This document shows, one piece after another, positions 13,173 to 24,373 of a DNA stretch of 64,000 nucleotides. Origin of the DNA: Chloromonas sp. AAM2 (Eukaryota > Chlorophyta > Chlorophyceae > Chlamydomonadales > Chlamydomonadaceae); the NCBI GenBank assembly GCA_004335635.1, contig QAXH01000769.1:1-64000 (forward strand), in the 5' to 3' direction. The position numbers and the translations under genes were made by a program. Below the pieces are notes generated by a model. That model was not told the origin of the DNA and made no database searches. It saw only the letters and a list, made by a program, of their open reading frames with translations. Each line of letters opens with the position of its first letter. Within the stretch, counting starts at the first letter, position 1.

Positions 13173-14241
13173 CACATACACTTATTAACACATTTGGGTC
13201 AAGCGGACACGCGGCGACAACACGGCTGCATCCCTAAAAGTCAGGCGTAATCCTTCCACACAACAGGCGAAGCCCTGCACTCTCATTTGTGTGCAATGCA
13301 TGCTGCCCATCTGTTTCGTGTACAGACCTCATCTAGAGAAGCACATCTGGTCTGCAGCATTCCTGAGAAGTCCCCAGCCTAAAACACACGCCTATGTCAA
13401 GCTTCCAAGTCATCTCTAAATGCAGTCCAATCTTCACCTGCAACAGCCCTTTCATGTTCTCCGTGAGCCTCAGCAGCGGCATATCCGATGGCGCCACCGC
13501 CGCCACCTTGAAGCCCGCTGTTCTGCTGGTCTCCGCCAGGGCAGTCATGAGGTCAGCCAGGACCGCTGCTGCGCCCTGCCGCTCCCGCAGAGGGCTGCTC
13601 ACAGTGGCTATGTCCAGGGAGCGGCACCGGTGCACCAGCTGGCTGCTCACTTGCATCTCAAGGCCTTGGAAGAAACGTGCAGCCTCGTTAGACATGCTGC
13701 ACGATGCAGCAGCAGGCGTATGGTACAAGTGTTAGGTGTGGTGTAGGTAGTGGCGTGGCAGGCAAGGAGGTGGACAAGACAAGTTAAGCAGCAGGAGGCA
13801 GCATGTTTGCATAGCAGCATGGCGCGTCACTTGCCTGGCCAGCTGCAGGTTCGTGTCAGGGAGTATGAGGGGCTTGAGGGCCTCTTGGACAGGTTGCTGT
13901 GGTGCATCAATGCCCATGTCTGGAAGGTGGATAACCTGATACAGTCAGGCAAACGCCAAGCATAGCTTACGAAATAAATGGCGTGTTGAAATCTGGCAGC
14001 TGACCGCCTGTACATGATGCGGCTAGGCGTTTAGGGTAGGGTTGGCGCATGGGCCCACTTTTTTGCCTCGGCGAGCGAGGCTTGCGCAGGCTGCCGATGC
14101 TAGAGCGCTATCTCCGAGGACGATGACGTCTGCGGCGCGTCGCTCAACCACAATTGCGGGAGAGGCATTGGCGTTCGGCAGCACTGTGGAGGGTGACGTC
14201 CGACCTGCACCCCCAACCCGGAATTCGATTCTGCCTTGCAT
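11323..14241 (-). CDS. FAD-dependent oxidoreductase, DAO family
   Basis: Probable FAD-linked amine or amino-acid oxidase of the DAO superfamily (glycine oxidase, sarcosine oxidase relatives); substrate unknown. Six exons (14241-14059, 13935-13835, 13696-13438, 13127-13028, 12904-12657, 12408-11323) give about 658 residues in frame. The N-terminal beta-alpha-beta reads AADVIVLGDSALASAACASLARRGKKV. An internal DGGVVNAVAAAGALRTLA matches the DAO substrate-domain entry, VLLAPGAWAPDCLRLWGL the conserved Ala-x-Gly-Ala-Trp turn, and VTPDGLPVLGWHPGFEEGRVLVA the C-terminal FAD-binding strand. The last exon is a single 362-codon block with Ser/Asn-rich, Thr/Pro-rich and acidic low-complexity inserts not typical of the core fold. 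Intron 2 needs a GC donor (CAG|GCAAGT). The FAD dinucleotide motif is atypical: GDSALA where GxGxxG is usual. Confidence 0.82.
13131..13170 (+). repeat. (CA)20 microsatellite at a splice acceptor
   Basis: Perfect CA dinucleotide run of 40 nt. On the minus strand it reads (TG)n and directly precedes the CAG acceptor of exon 4 of the FAD oxidoreductase gene (exon begins at 13127), where a pyrimidine tract would be expected. Confidence 0.95.
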
Positions 14242-14449
14242 GGTGCAAAAATTTGCAAGGTGTGCAGCCCAGCAAGGAGTGTATGGAGTCTGAAGGCACA
14301 GGTCATGAAAGTCTGTGACAGTGTTTGGTCACAGATGTTACTCTGGACCTGTGTCTTAGCTGCCGGTAATTTTGAAGTGTATGTATTCTGCTTCCGATGA
14401 CCAGGAATCACAAAGCCACATACCAGCCTAGGAAAAAAGAAAAAAAGAA

Positions 14450-14468
14450 GTTTGCCAGTTCTGGGACA
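14450..14468 (+). repeat. Dispersed 19-nt core repeat, copy 3
   Basis: Exact core preceded by an A-rich tract. About 45 nt downstream is CCTGTCCCAAACGATTT, which can pair with the core's GGGACAG; a similar downstream block follows copy 5. Confidence 0.85.
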
Positions 14469-14792
14469 GTTTTTGCGCTGACACAAGAACTGCATGTGTG
14501 GCCACCTGTCCCAAACGATTTAAGGCAGTGAGTGTGCAGATTTTTCTTTTGTGGTGAGCCAACTCTGCTGCAGTACTGCAAGATGGGAGGTGGAGTGTCC
14601 TTGACAGACATACTTTGTGTGGTGTCCTTTTACAATGTTGCGCCCTCCAGACAACAATGGGAGGTGTCGACACTCGCACACAAAGACCTCTTGTGGCGGG
14701 CAGGCACGCGCAGAACAATCTCAGGGTTAGCGTCACAGGTCCTAAGGCCAGGGCAAACAGAGAATACCAATTAGGCGCCCAAGACACACATC

Positions 14793-14838
14793 CTCTCTCA
14801 AACACCAACACTCACAACAGGACGTACAAATGACAGGT
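14793..14838 (+). repeat. 46-bp dispersed duplicate, copy b
   Basis: Near-identical to 10820-10865. Same orientation, about 4 kb away, on the other side of the FAD oxidoreductase gene. Confidence 0.8.
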
Positions 14839-15106
14839 CCTAATCACTGCTGGGATTACATGTGCGGCCATGTGAATCTAGGCCGGTCTCTTATATGCGT
14901 GCTAATGCCATGCGTTGTGAGGGTATGATCGTCACTGCACACGCGTGCCCGTGCCGTTGTTAAAACCACACGTCTTGTCAATGATTGATCGCCTGCCAGC
15001 AAAGAAACAGGTGCGACTTCAGCACAGAAGCTTACTCAAACCCTGCCAGCCTGGATCCTTGCTCGCATACTTGTCCTGTAAAGCCATGCTCACTACAAAA
15101 TGAGAA

Positions 15107-15125
15107 GTTTGCCAGTTCCGGGACT
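15107..15125 (+). repeat. Dispersed 19-nt core repeat, copy 4
   Basis: Plus-strand copy with two changes from the core (CCGGGACTA in place of CTGGGACA), preceded by a short A-rich stretch. Confidence 0.75.
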
Positions 15126-15724
15126 ATTTTTGTGTGACTCGCAGTTCTGGAGCAGTTGGTGTGAGACTCCTCATGTGTTTTGTCATTGAGAAGTCCGCAT
15201 GTTGCGTTGGTAAACGAATGTTGGGATTGTTGTTTGCCCAGCTCTGACTTGTAACCATTATTTTTGCGTATCCTAAATCCGGTGACCTGATGAAATCGCA
15301 CATCCCACAGTCAATATGCTGCAGTTGATGTAGGCTACACTTGAGTTAGTGTTTACCGTGCGGCCATTCAAGAGACTGTTGCAAGACAACCTGACTGAGA
15401 GCCTGTGCATCATTCCTGTTTGGAGAGGAAGTCGGAGGCGGTCATGCGGTTGTTGAAGCCAGGGAGATCAACAGAAGATCCAAACATTCACAAAATTTCT
15501 GTGTCCGACAGCAGGCAGACAAGCCAGTCTCTGCCTACCACAGCTGTGCGTGCGGCACTGTTAGTGAGCAATCCAATGATTTTGATACTCTCATCATTCT
15601 CTATCATACTGTTGTTGTCAGCGTTTCCAGCGTAAGGGCCTACAAGCCGTCGAAAAGGCTGGGTGTTGAAAGGCTGAGGCTGCGCTTGCAAGCGCAGTGG
15701 GCGAAGGGCAGCTAAATGCCATCA

Positions 15725-17616
15725 TCATTCTCCTTTCCTGTGGTCCCAGGTCTTGAGCTGGTACTTGTCCTGGAAGCGCCTGATCTTCCTGAGCACACCC
15801 ATGCGCCTGCGGCTCTTGTGGCGCTCCAACAGCCGTGTGGCAGCCTGGGAACACCACACCACATGACATTGGGTAAGGCAGGGCAGCCAAGGCCACGCAT
15901 TGACCCACCCAGGGAGTGGTAAGCTTACATTCAGACTGACCGCATTGGGTAACTGAGGGCAGCCAAGGCCAGGCATGGGCCCTTAGGTGGTAAGAATACA
16001 CTCTAATGCTGTGCCAACGGCTAGTGTAGTGCACAGCATCCAAACGGCCACAGCCAATGGTGTCCAAGTGCCACATGATGGCGTGCTGATGCTGATGCCC
16101 TTAGGCCGCATCATTACCTGGAAGTCTACATATGTAGGGTATGTTGCCTCCTGGGGCGGGAACAGGGCGATGCCTGTCTGCAGCATGGTGCTGGTCTCCA
16201 CATGGTTGGGCTGTGTCTGCATCCAGCACGTGATGCGGTCCATGTACTGCTTGTCGTACTGCTGGGGGCCCTGGGGCACGCTGGGGTCATCGTCCGGTAT
16301 CTGGCTCACGTCAACCAGAGGAAACAGCGTGCTGCAGGGAAACGCACATGCACATGCATGCATGAGCATGTGAGCAATTGTCATGTAGTGCACCTGATCC
16401 TGACAGACAACTGCAGGTCTTGTGCGGACCGTCTTATTGCTAGTGCAAGACATAATTTGCTTCAGACTGACCGACTGCTGTGACGGTAGATGTCACGCAT
16501 GCACCATCTAAGACTGCTGACAAAGTCTTGAACATTGCATGAGTCTGGGCATGCCGGCAGTGCTGTATGTTCACCTGCACAGGTAGGGGTCGCTGGGTGG
16601 TGGGGGCGTGGCGGGCACTGGGGCTGCATAGAGCGGGTTTTGGCCTTGGACCTGCAGGCAGCGGGCAGGCGCCGCGAGAATACATCTGGACATGCACACC
16701 AAGGTCAGTGGCAACAGGCATGCGGGTCGGTAGCAGCTGCATCGTCAAATCAGGCAAGGCGTCTGCCCACTGGCTGGGGCTGCACCTCCATGGCGCCTGC
16801 CTACTGGCTAAGTACACCTCCTTTGTGGCTCATGCCACTGCAGATTGGTATATGCGGATCTGTTCTGTTCATGATGAATGCACGTGCGGTTTTCAAACCT
16901 GCAGAACCACCGCGCCAATCCCATTGGCACATACATTAGCATACATTAGCGCATGCATCAGCACGTACATGTTGATTTGGCAAACTGGCACTGGTCACTA
17001 GTGCGCCTACCTGTGCAGTGTACAGGGCCTCCAGTGAGACTGTGATGTCCCTGTAGCTGCCCGCCATGCCCGTGAGGGTGGCGAGTGAGGTGGCCTGGGC
17101 AGCATGCTGGGTCGCAGAGGTGACTGCGGCCTGTACTGCCTGAAGCTGCTGCGGAGTCTGTGGGCACATGCGGAGGCGAGTTTGAGCGTAGGCTGTGTCC
17201 ATGTTGGAAACAAGCAGTGCCTGTGGGTGGCAAAGACCCTTGTGATGTGCATTGGCGTGTGGAGACAGAAAGCTGGTGCTGTGCCTCATCATCCTGCCAT
17301 AAGAGACTGACAATTCGAGCGCTCCACCACCTTGACATGATTGGATGGTGATACAGTGGCACACACAAAGCGCTTTGTTGTCACTGACCAGGGTCTGAGG
17401 AGGTTTGTCTGGAGGGCCATCTGCGTCATCAGACTTGGTGCTGAGCGGCTGTGCATGGAAGCCCAGTTTGCGAGCGAGGCCTGCCGATGCGGCCCAGCAA
17501 CTCTGGACTGCCAGCACGCACCCTGCAGGTTCGTGACAAGAATGGCGGGTGAGTTTGACATGTGCGTGCCATGCAATTATGGACGCATGTGTACCCTGCG
17601 ATCTGCATGCGCACAC
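15725..17616 (-). CDS. Putative organelle-targeted protein, family not recognised
   Basis: I do not recognise the family. Five exons (17616-17389, 17157-17011, 16651-16575, 16331-16118, 15844-15725) join in frame to about 261 residues. The first exon has a Ser/Ala/Arg/His-rich, weakly acidic start (SAGLARKLGFHAQPLSTKS) compatible with a mitochondrial presequence. A helical segment follows (TPQQLQAVQAAVTSATQHAAQ), then a Pro-rich linker (PVPATPPPPSDPYL) and a globular part (DKQYMDRITCWMQTQPNHVETS). The end is strongly basic: LLERHKSRRRMGVLRKIRRF...WDHRKGE. That C-terminus resembles a mitochondrial ribosomal or RNA-binding protein in style, but this is only an impression. The start Met at 17616 is uncertain; a short upstream exon is possible. 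Confidence 0.55.
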
Positions 17617-18278
17617 CTGGCCAGTTGGTGACCCTTATCATGCCTGCACTGTGTTGCGCTCTGTTGCTGCTTCTGCGTCTCCCTACCGTCTCGAGTTCTG
17701 CCGATCACACTGAGAATCCGCCGACGCGCAACCACCCTCAGTAACTGATCAACTGATGAGGACTGCGACGTTCCCCCAACCCCGGCTGCTCAACGCGGTC
17801 CCCATGCGCCAACACCCACCATGGCTGCTTGATCTTGGACCCATGTAAATCCACCCATGCGCCAACAGTCACAACCCAGTCGGCCCACATTGCGTGTGCG
17901 ATTGCACCATATGGCTTGCATCAAGGCATAATTGTTCAAGCAGACCACAGACAGGCAGTTAGGATGGCTTGACGGGGTCATCACTGCAAGAGCACTCAGT
18001 CCCTGTTAAGTCCCTCAACAAGCCGCCACACTGTCAACATTTCCTAGCAAACGTGGTACTGTTCAACACAGAACACAAGTATATAAATGTTGAAGACGTG
18101 ATTGTCAATTTGGTTGGTTTACGCATAACTCCTACTCTGGTGCATAGTATGACAGTCAATGATAGCCATACAGAATTGCTCATCTGCTGCGCCAATTCAG
18201 TTGCCAATGAGCACCAAGATGCCTGCAGCATGCACCAACGTGCACTCTACTTCCGTGCACCGCCCTCGCCATGCCATG
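17617..18278. other. Intergenic, nothing recognised
   Basis: Short gap between two minus-strand genes. No exon, RNA gene or repeat recognised. Confidence 0.4.
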
Positions 18279-21200
18279 TCAGGCACTGCAGCCGTACGCG
18301 CATGCAGCATCCACCCAGGTCTGTAGGACGTCAGGCAGTGCATGACCGGGCTGCATGGCCAGAGGCGAGCTGCTCAGGATGATGAAGTCTGCGCGCAAGC
18401 CACTCCTGCAGGCAAGCAACAGAAGCAACCTGTTGATGAAGAAGGCGCACTAGCTCACTCGCTGTGTGTGACAGCAAGGCACCGGCTATCATACAAACGC
18501 TGCTCGTACAATCCCACTCTAACTAGCATGCAGGCCTTCCAAACAAGCAGTGACCGTCTGTCAGCAGGCATACACTACAACTGGTGCTGCAGACATGGTC
18601 TCCTCCTGTATCAGTTGACATCAGGACAGCCGCCACAGGACATGGCCAGCAAGGGCCGGCCAACCCCTTGCCCGCACCCGCCTGAGTGTGCCCACGTAGT
18701 CCTCCAGGTTGGCGAGGTAGGCTGCGTGTGCCGTGTGCCCCAGCAGCGCCTGGCCCACACGCAGCGCCTCAGCAAGGCCCCACATCGCACTGTCCGCAGT
18801 CAACGGGTCATGACGGAAGGCAGCAGCAAACTGCACGAAGTGTCACAACAAGCTCAGGTTGGTTGCCTACCAGCAACTGTCGTGCTACAGTCAATCAAAT
18901 GTGTGGGCAGGCTGGCAACACAAGAGCTCCACATGGATATGTGAAAGCATGTTGAAGGATTACCTCATCACAACCATGCATTTGTTCACCGTGCGCTGAT
19001 GCTACACGTTATGCCCTCAGGCCGGCCTGCCCTGCCAGGGCACACCCACCACGCCTGCCAGCGGGTGCAGATCTGTCACGGGCCAGTCAGTGGCCAGCCC
19101 GATGTGCATGCCTGCCTCCGCCAACGTGCGGTACGCATGCGACCGGCCAGGACCTGCAGTAACACCAGGACAGCAGTAACACACAGCAGGAGCGGGATAC
19201 AGTCACCACTGGAAATGGCCGAGTACTACTTAGCAAGGCCGCTATCACAACTAGACGACTGCAAAAACAAGACAATGTTGGCAATGACAAGCTGCGCTGC
19301 AGACAGGATCCTGTAGTCTTAGCCATGCTCGTACCGAATGCTGTTGGTGCTGCTGCTGCTCATCTACACCGTTGTCAGCCGTGCATGTGTATGCACACAT
19401 CTTTGGCTTCATCAACATGGCGCACACTGAGGGACCTGCCCCGTCACCATCACCATTGCAGTGCTGTCCCAGGGGGCTCAGTGCATACAACAGGTTACAG
19501 ACTGAAGGCGTCAAATCGATTGGGACAGGTTGCTCCATGTGTCGTCCTGATGGCATGCTCAGGAATTGTCCCAGAACTGGCAAACATTTTTTTTAAACCA
19601 GCACTCAAGTCAGCGTATCTACCCATACACATACCTAGTAGATAGCCAACAATCCACCAACAAACACCCACCAACCATGCCCTCTATGCAGCACCTACCA
19701 GCACGATCTGCCCCCAGCCTCTGCTGCATGAGCTCGCCATCCGTTACCAAGTGCAGCGGGTTGGGCGTGGCGGCCACACCAAGCTGCGCGGCCACACGCG
19801 CGCTCGTGCCGCCGGACACATGCTGCATGTGCTCAATGCGGTGCCGGGGGCCTTGTACGGGCACTGTGCACATGCCGTCCGGCCCGCATGTTACGCCCGT
19901 GCCTGGCCTGATATCACCCCTGTCCAAACCACCACGTGCGCTTTCAGTGATGCTCTGTGCCACAGACATTACCTTGACCTCTGCTGATCCATCCCTGATA
20001 TTCTGAGGTGCCTCCTCCCTTGCTCCGCCTCTGCTACCAGAATGTCCACCCAACCCCTCCCCCTGTTCCCATTGTACTGCTGCCTGGCTGCCAAGTTCTC
20101 CATGACTGTTACCTTTCTCAAGGCTGTCTGAAAACGTCCATTCACCTTTAAACCAATTGCTCGCGGTTTCATCACGTGTGGCATTGTGATGTAATGTATT
20201 AGCTAACCGTGCATGCTTCATCACCTGCACGACCTCATCTACAGCGCGATCCCCTATGGCATGCACTGCCACCGTCAAACCAGCAGCATCTGCACCGCAT
20301 GTGAGCTCGTAAAGCTCACTCAAACCCATGATTCTAGTGCCATGCTCTGGCTGCGTGCCACTCTGTTCTTGCTGCTTGTTACCCTGCTTCTGCTCTGTGA
20401 TGCTGGGTGAAGTGTGCATGGTGCCGGTTTCTGTCATGTGACTGCTGGTATTGTCGGTTTCGTAGGGTTCCCACATGAGTGCCGTTCTGCTGCCGAGGCT
20501 GCCGTCTGCAAAGGCCTTGACACCGCCCCAGGACAGTCTGCCGCTAGCGTGTCCATGCCCATGTGCTGCAATGTACGCAGCCATGCGTTGCCTGCATGAC
20601 AGGGGAGAACACTGTGGGCACTGACTGAGACGAACTTGTGACACGCCACTGGTATCTGTTCAGCACTGCTGAATGCTGTGGAGGTGACTGGTACAGCCCT
20701 GCCGAGACTGGCTCAGTGACCTAGCCAGGAAACTCAAGGGAGTTCACGCAGGATGTTACACCATTCCCAGTCCAGGCTTTGCATTCATGCTATACAGTGA
20801 AGGTGAAGTATGCGCTCCTGACTCGCCAGTGATTCACCGGATTAGAAGTCGGCAGCTCTGCGCACTTTGTTGTCATGTGCTCACCATGACTGTAGCGGTG
20901 TGAAGGCCATGATGCGCAGACGTAACCGCCCGGCGTCTGCTGCAGGGAGGTACACGTGCTCCAAGTCCTGCGGCCACGGAAAAGCACCAGCAATATACCC
21001 TGCCTTTGTATGGCGTGGGCAGCCGAAGGCATTAGGTAAAAAGTGAGTGCGACTTAACTGTGCGCACTACACAACATTGGTTGACAACGCCGGCTTGTGA
21101 CCAGAACGAAAACAGACATTTCTTAGCCCCAATAGTAAGATAATTGACCAGAAAGGCATAAACAGGCTTGGGCCTGGCTCATTCCATGCCTGTCACTTAT

Positions 21201-24158
21201 GAGTGCAGCCCGTGCTTCTTATCTGCAAAATCACAGCACTTACCGCAGCCTGCTCAGCCTTGCTCCACAGCCTGCTTCAGCTCACCTGCCATGTGCTCTC
21301 CAGGTCTCCTGAAAAGGGTGACCGGCCCATGCAGTTGACGGCTGTCACACCGCGTGCCAGGGCATAGTCTGTGGCCGCCTGTGGCACAGCACATGACGTA
21401 CACACTTGCCAGCTGTCAGGTCAACTCACCAGCAAGCCTTCTGAAATCCGATAGCAAAGTCACATACACAGTCTGGTTAAACGGTCCTATCCGTTATTGA
21501 AGGCGGCTTATGCTGGGCCGTCTTCACCTCCGTCTCCCATTCCTGCCTATAGTAGTAATGCTCCTATCTGTCCTCTCACCTGCAGTGCCCTGTTCAGCTC
21601 CAGTGCCGAGGGTGCGGGTACGAGTCGGGCCACCAGGGCGATGGCGTTCTCCCGCAGCACACCGGTGGGCTCGCCTGCGCTGTCCCGGTCTATGGTGCCG
21701 CCCACAGGGTCAGCGGTGTGCCTGAACACAGGACACCAAGTTAAGCACCAGGCCATGGGGCGTTGCTAGAGGGCATGCCCTGAGGGCATCGCTACACTTT
21801 GGACTGCAGAACGGCTCATAACTGCTTGTGCACGTCCTGTCAACAGTCAGTGAACCTGGCTGCAGGACATACCTAACAGCACTTTAAGTCTTCAACCTCC
21901 TGCTGTAGCAGGTTGAGACAGCACCTCCTCGTGTCCACAGAGCCCTACCTTGTGATGCCAGCCAGGGCCAGCGCCCTAGTGTTCACCACCGCCATGTGGC
22001 CATCCATACGCAGCAGCAGGGCGGGCCGCTCCGCACCTGTAGCCGTGTCCACCCACCCGCGGTCCGGCAGCGCCCCGCCCCACCGCCCCTCGTCCCACTG
22101 CCCGCCCTGCAACCACTGCAACGGGCCATCTGTGCTGTCTGATGACTCGCAACCTACACCCTTCGTATCCTCCCCAACCCCTTCTGCAGCATTAGCACCA
22201 GGCCTGGAGCCCTCTGCGTCTATGCCTTTGCTGTTCTGGCCGTTGATGTGGTCAGATCGGGTGGTGGATGTGGGGCTCTGTTCGGTACCATTTGCGTCTT
22301 CAATAACGTGGTTAGCCAGGCTGTCATTCAGGCTGTCCATGAGGCGCGCTGCGCGGTTTGCTTTTTGTTGTTGCAGCTTGCTGACATGCTGCTCAATGAG
22401 CTGTTGGAAACGTTTGCGACTGTCGGCTGTGGCGAGGTTTGCTGCGGACAGCAGGAGGCCGCCGGGCAGCAGGTGCACGTGGGGGTCAACAAACCCCTGC
22501 AATGCAACCACGTGTGTGTGTGTGTGTGTGTTACATTGGTACCTGAATCTATCTCAATGCATCGGAGCCACGCTTTTCCTCCAATATCGCTCCACATGAG
22601 AGTTTTGAGCAGGTAGGGCTTCTGCCAGGTAACAGCAGGGGTACACACGCAGGGAGGGCAAATGCTAGCAAGCCATGCGTGAGATGAGGATGAATACTAC
22701 TGTTCCTGCCAGTCATCAGTCCGCCATTCCCCAGGGTAGTTGCATCCAAAGCATCGATGAGGACATCGCAGCGCTTTCCTCCACCCCAGCCTCACCGGCA
22801 TGAGGAAGCGCCCCTTGAGGTCGAGCCACTGCACCCCCCTGCCCATGGCCTGTGCCAGGACCAGCATGCGGTCCAGCGGCCCCGCCCCCACCACATGGCC
22901 GCCTGACGGGTCAACCAGCAGCGCACCAACCACCTCGTCCTGACAAGGCAGGCAGAAACGCTAATTGTTTGTAGCAACTCAACATCATGCTTCAATGAAG
23001 AGCATAGGGTCGGGCCCCAACATGTTTTGCAATGCATCTCGCTCACTGATAGTAATCACTGGACATCAAGATCTGCACACCTGTCCGAGTCATGTCTTGA
23101 TGCAAGGTATAGAGGCGTGCCACATACCTGCAATGCATCTCCCAGTGTAAGACGCGTTTCAGGGCGCACATGAGAAGATGTATGCCTGCTAGCCGAAGCA
23201 GGGCTGGAGAAACAGCATTCGCACAATCTGACCCTGGCTTGGCATTGTACGGCACATGCTTCCCTCTCCTCACTGCTACCTCTTTCCCCTTGAGTTCATT
23301 ACACAAAAACCACAACACATGAGTTCAATATTATAAAACACAGTTTCAAGTCTGCATAATGTTGCGATGAGAGCATTCCGTTCACTCATGGCCTCAGATA
23401 CGATGTAGTACTGGTATTTTGAGGGCTTTGCAGTCTGGTAGCTATTTTGAGCACACTTGCGGAGTCACCTGCTTTCAACCCTCCAATCTGGTTCCCTTGC
23501 AACCGTTTCTGACCTCGCTGGCTCCTGTCCAGACCGTGCCGTTCCACCACAAGGCCAGCTTCTGCTTTGGTGGCATACCAATGTGTTGGTGGTAGTCTGA
23601 GCCACCAGCTGCCGCATCACCACCACCAAAACCCTACACACGGTGCGCACGCATGACAAGGTCCCAGCTTTTCATCGCTGCTGCCAAGCTGTCCAAATGG
23701 GGGCAGTGTTGATTGGTAATCCGACCAATTGGCGAGGGATGGTTGCACTAGTTATTTGGAGTACGCATCTGGGCAGTGCAGCAGGGTACGGTCTTCTCAG
23801 GCTTGTGGAATGGCTGCTCTAGTGGGTGGGAAGGAGTACGCATCTGGGCAGCAGGGGTACAGTCCATGGGCGTAACCAAGGTTTCCGGCTGCACTGGTGA
23901 GTGTTGGTTGCAGTGCACCAGGGTGGTGGGGTGGTTGGGTGCCATCCAAGGTTTCCAGGGGGAAAGGCAAGTATCCTGCGCTTGTCAGCGAGTGGTCGGT
24001 CACTGCGCACGTACCAAGGGGCAGCTGTTACGGGCATCGCCGGTGTCTCCGGGAAAGAACCTGGGGTGCCACTCCTCGGGCCAGAACAGAGCCAGTAACG
24101 CAACCGCCAAGGCCCCCAGCAGGGCTATGCGCCCAGTGGGGGTTAGGCGCTGCATCAT
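18279..24158 (-). CDS. YtcJ-like metal-dependent amidohydrolase with N-terminal membrane anchor
   Basis: Predicted zinc hydrolase of the Amidohydro_3 / YtcJ family; substrate unknown. Eleven exons fit in phase (24158-24015, 23561-23514, 22939-22796, 22496-21949, 21721-21580, 21378-21286, 20967-20885, 20591-19699, 19153-19050, 18830-18682, 18405-18279), giving about 824 residues. Residues about 10-27 are a hydrophobic segment (IALLGALAVALLALFW), suggesting a signal anchor. The amidohydrolase core then follows: LWWNGTVWTGA, zinc motif HxH in GFVDPHVHLLPGG, DGHMAVVNTRALALAGI, the carbamylated-Lys region WGGVKAFADGSLGSRTA, AVHAIGDRAVDEV, RHRIEHMQHV, the terminal Asp in GLATDWPVTDLHPL, and GTLRSGLRADFIIL. 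Exon 4 and the 893-nt exon 8 contain hydrophilic inserts not found in bacterial YtcJ. The last intron needs a GC donor (CAG|GCGGGT). The gene is divergent from RPAC1. Confidence 0.88.
19567..19585 (-). repeat. Dispersed 19-nt core repeat, copy 5
   Basis: Exact minus-strand core followed on the + strand by eight Ts. It lies in an intron of the amidohydrolase gene. The far side carries ATCGATTGGGACAGGTTG, matching the downstream block of copy 3. Confidence 0.85.
22512..22531 (+). repeat. (GT)n microsatellite, about 20 nt
   Basis: Short GT run in the amidohydrolase intron just before exon 4 (minus strand reads CA). Confidence 0.9.
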
Positions 24159-24373
24159 TCACCTGTGGGGGTTCTGTGGTCCATCCAGGAAGGTAAGTAT
24201 TCAGTGTAAGAAGTGTGTCCAAGGTGTGACAAATCGGTTTCTTTCCGCCGGCAGCCGGCCGCAGTCAAACCGCATCAGGAGCACGCATAAGCCTATTACT
24301 CGAAAGAACGCTATTGAACGCTGGTCAACGTTGTGGTACTTCTGATTTACAATCAGTACCGACAATCTACAGC
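24159..24373. promoter_or_regulatory. Shared divergent promoter region
   Basis: Only about 215 bp separate the ATG of the minus-strand amidohydrolase (24158) from the ATG of plus-strand RPAC1 (24374), so both core promoters must lie here or overlap transcribed leaders. No clear TATA box is seen. Confidence 0.5.

Larger units (their letters stand above)
14242..15724. other. Intergenic with two dispersed-repeat copies
   Basis: No exon recognised. It holds the upstream region of the FAD oxidoreductase gene, two copies of the 19-nt core repeat (14450 and 15107), and the second copy of the 46-bp block (14793-14838). Confidence 0.5.
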
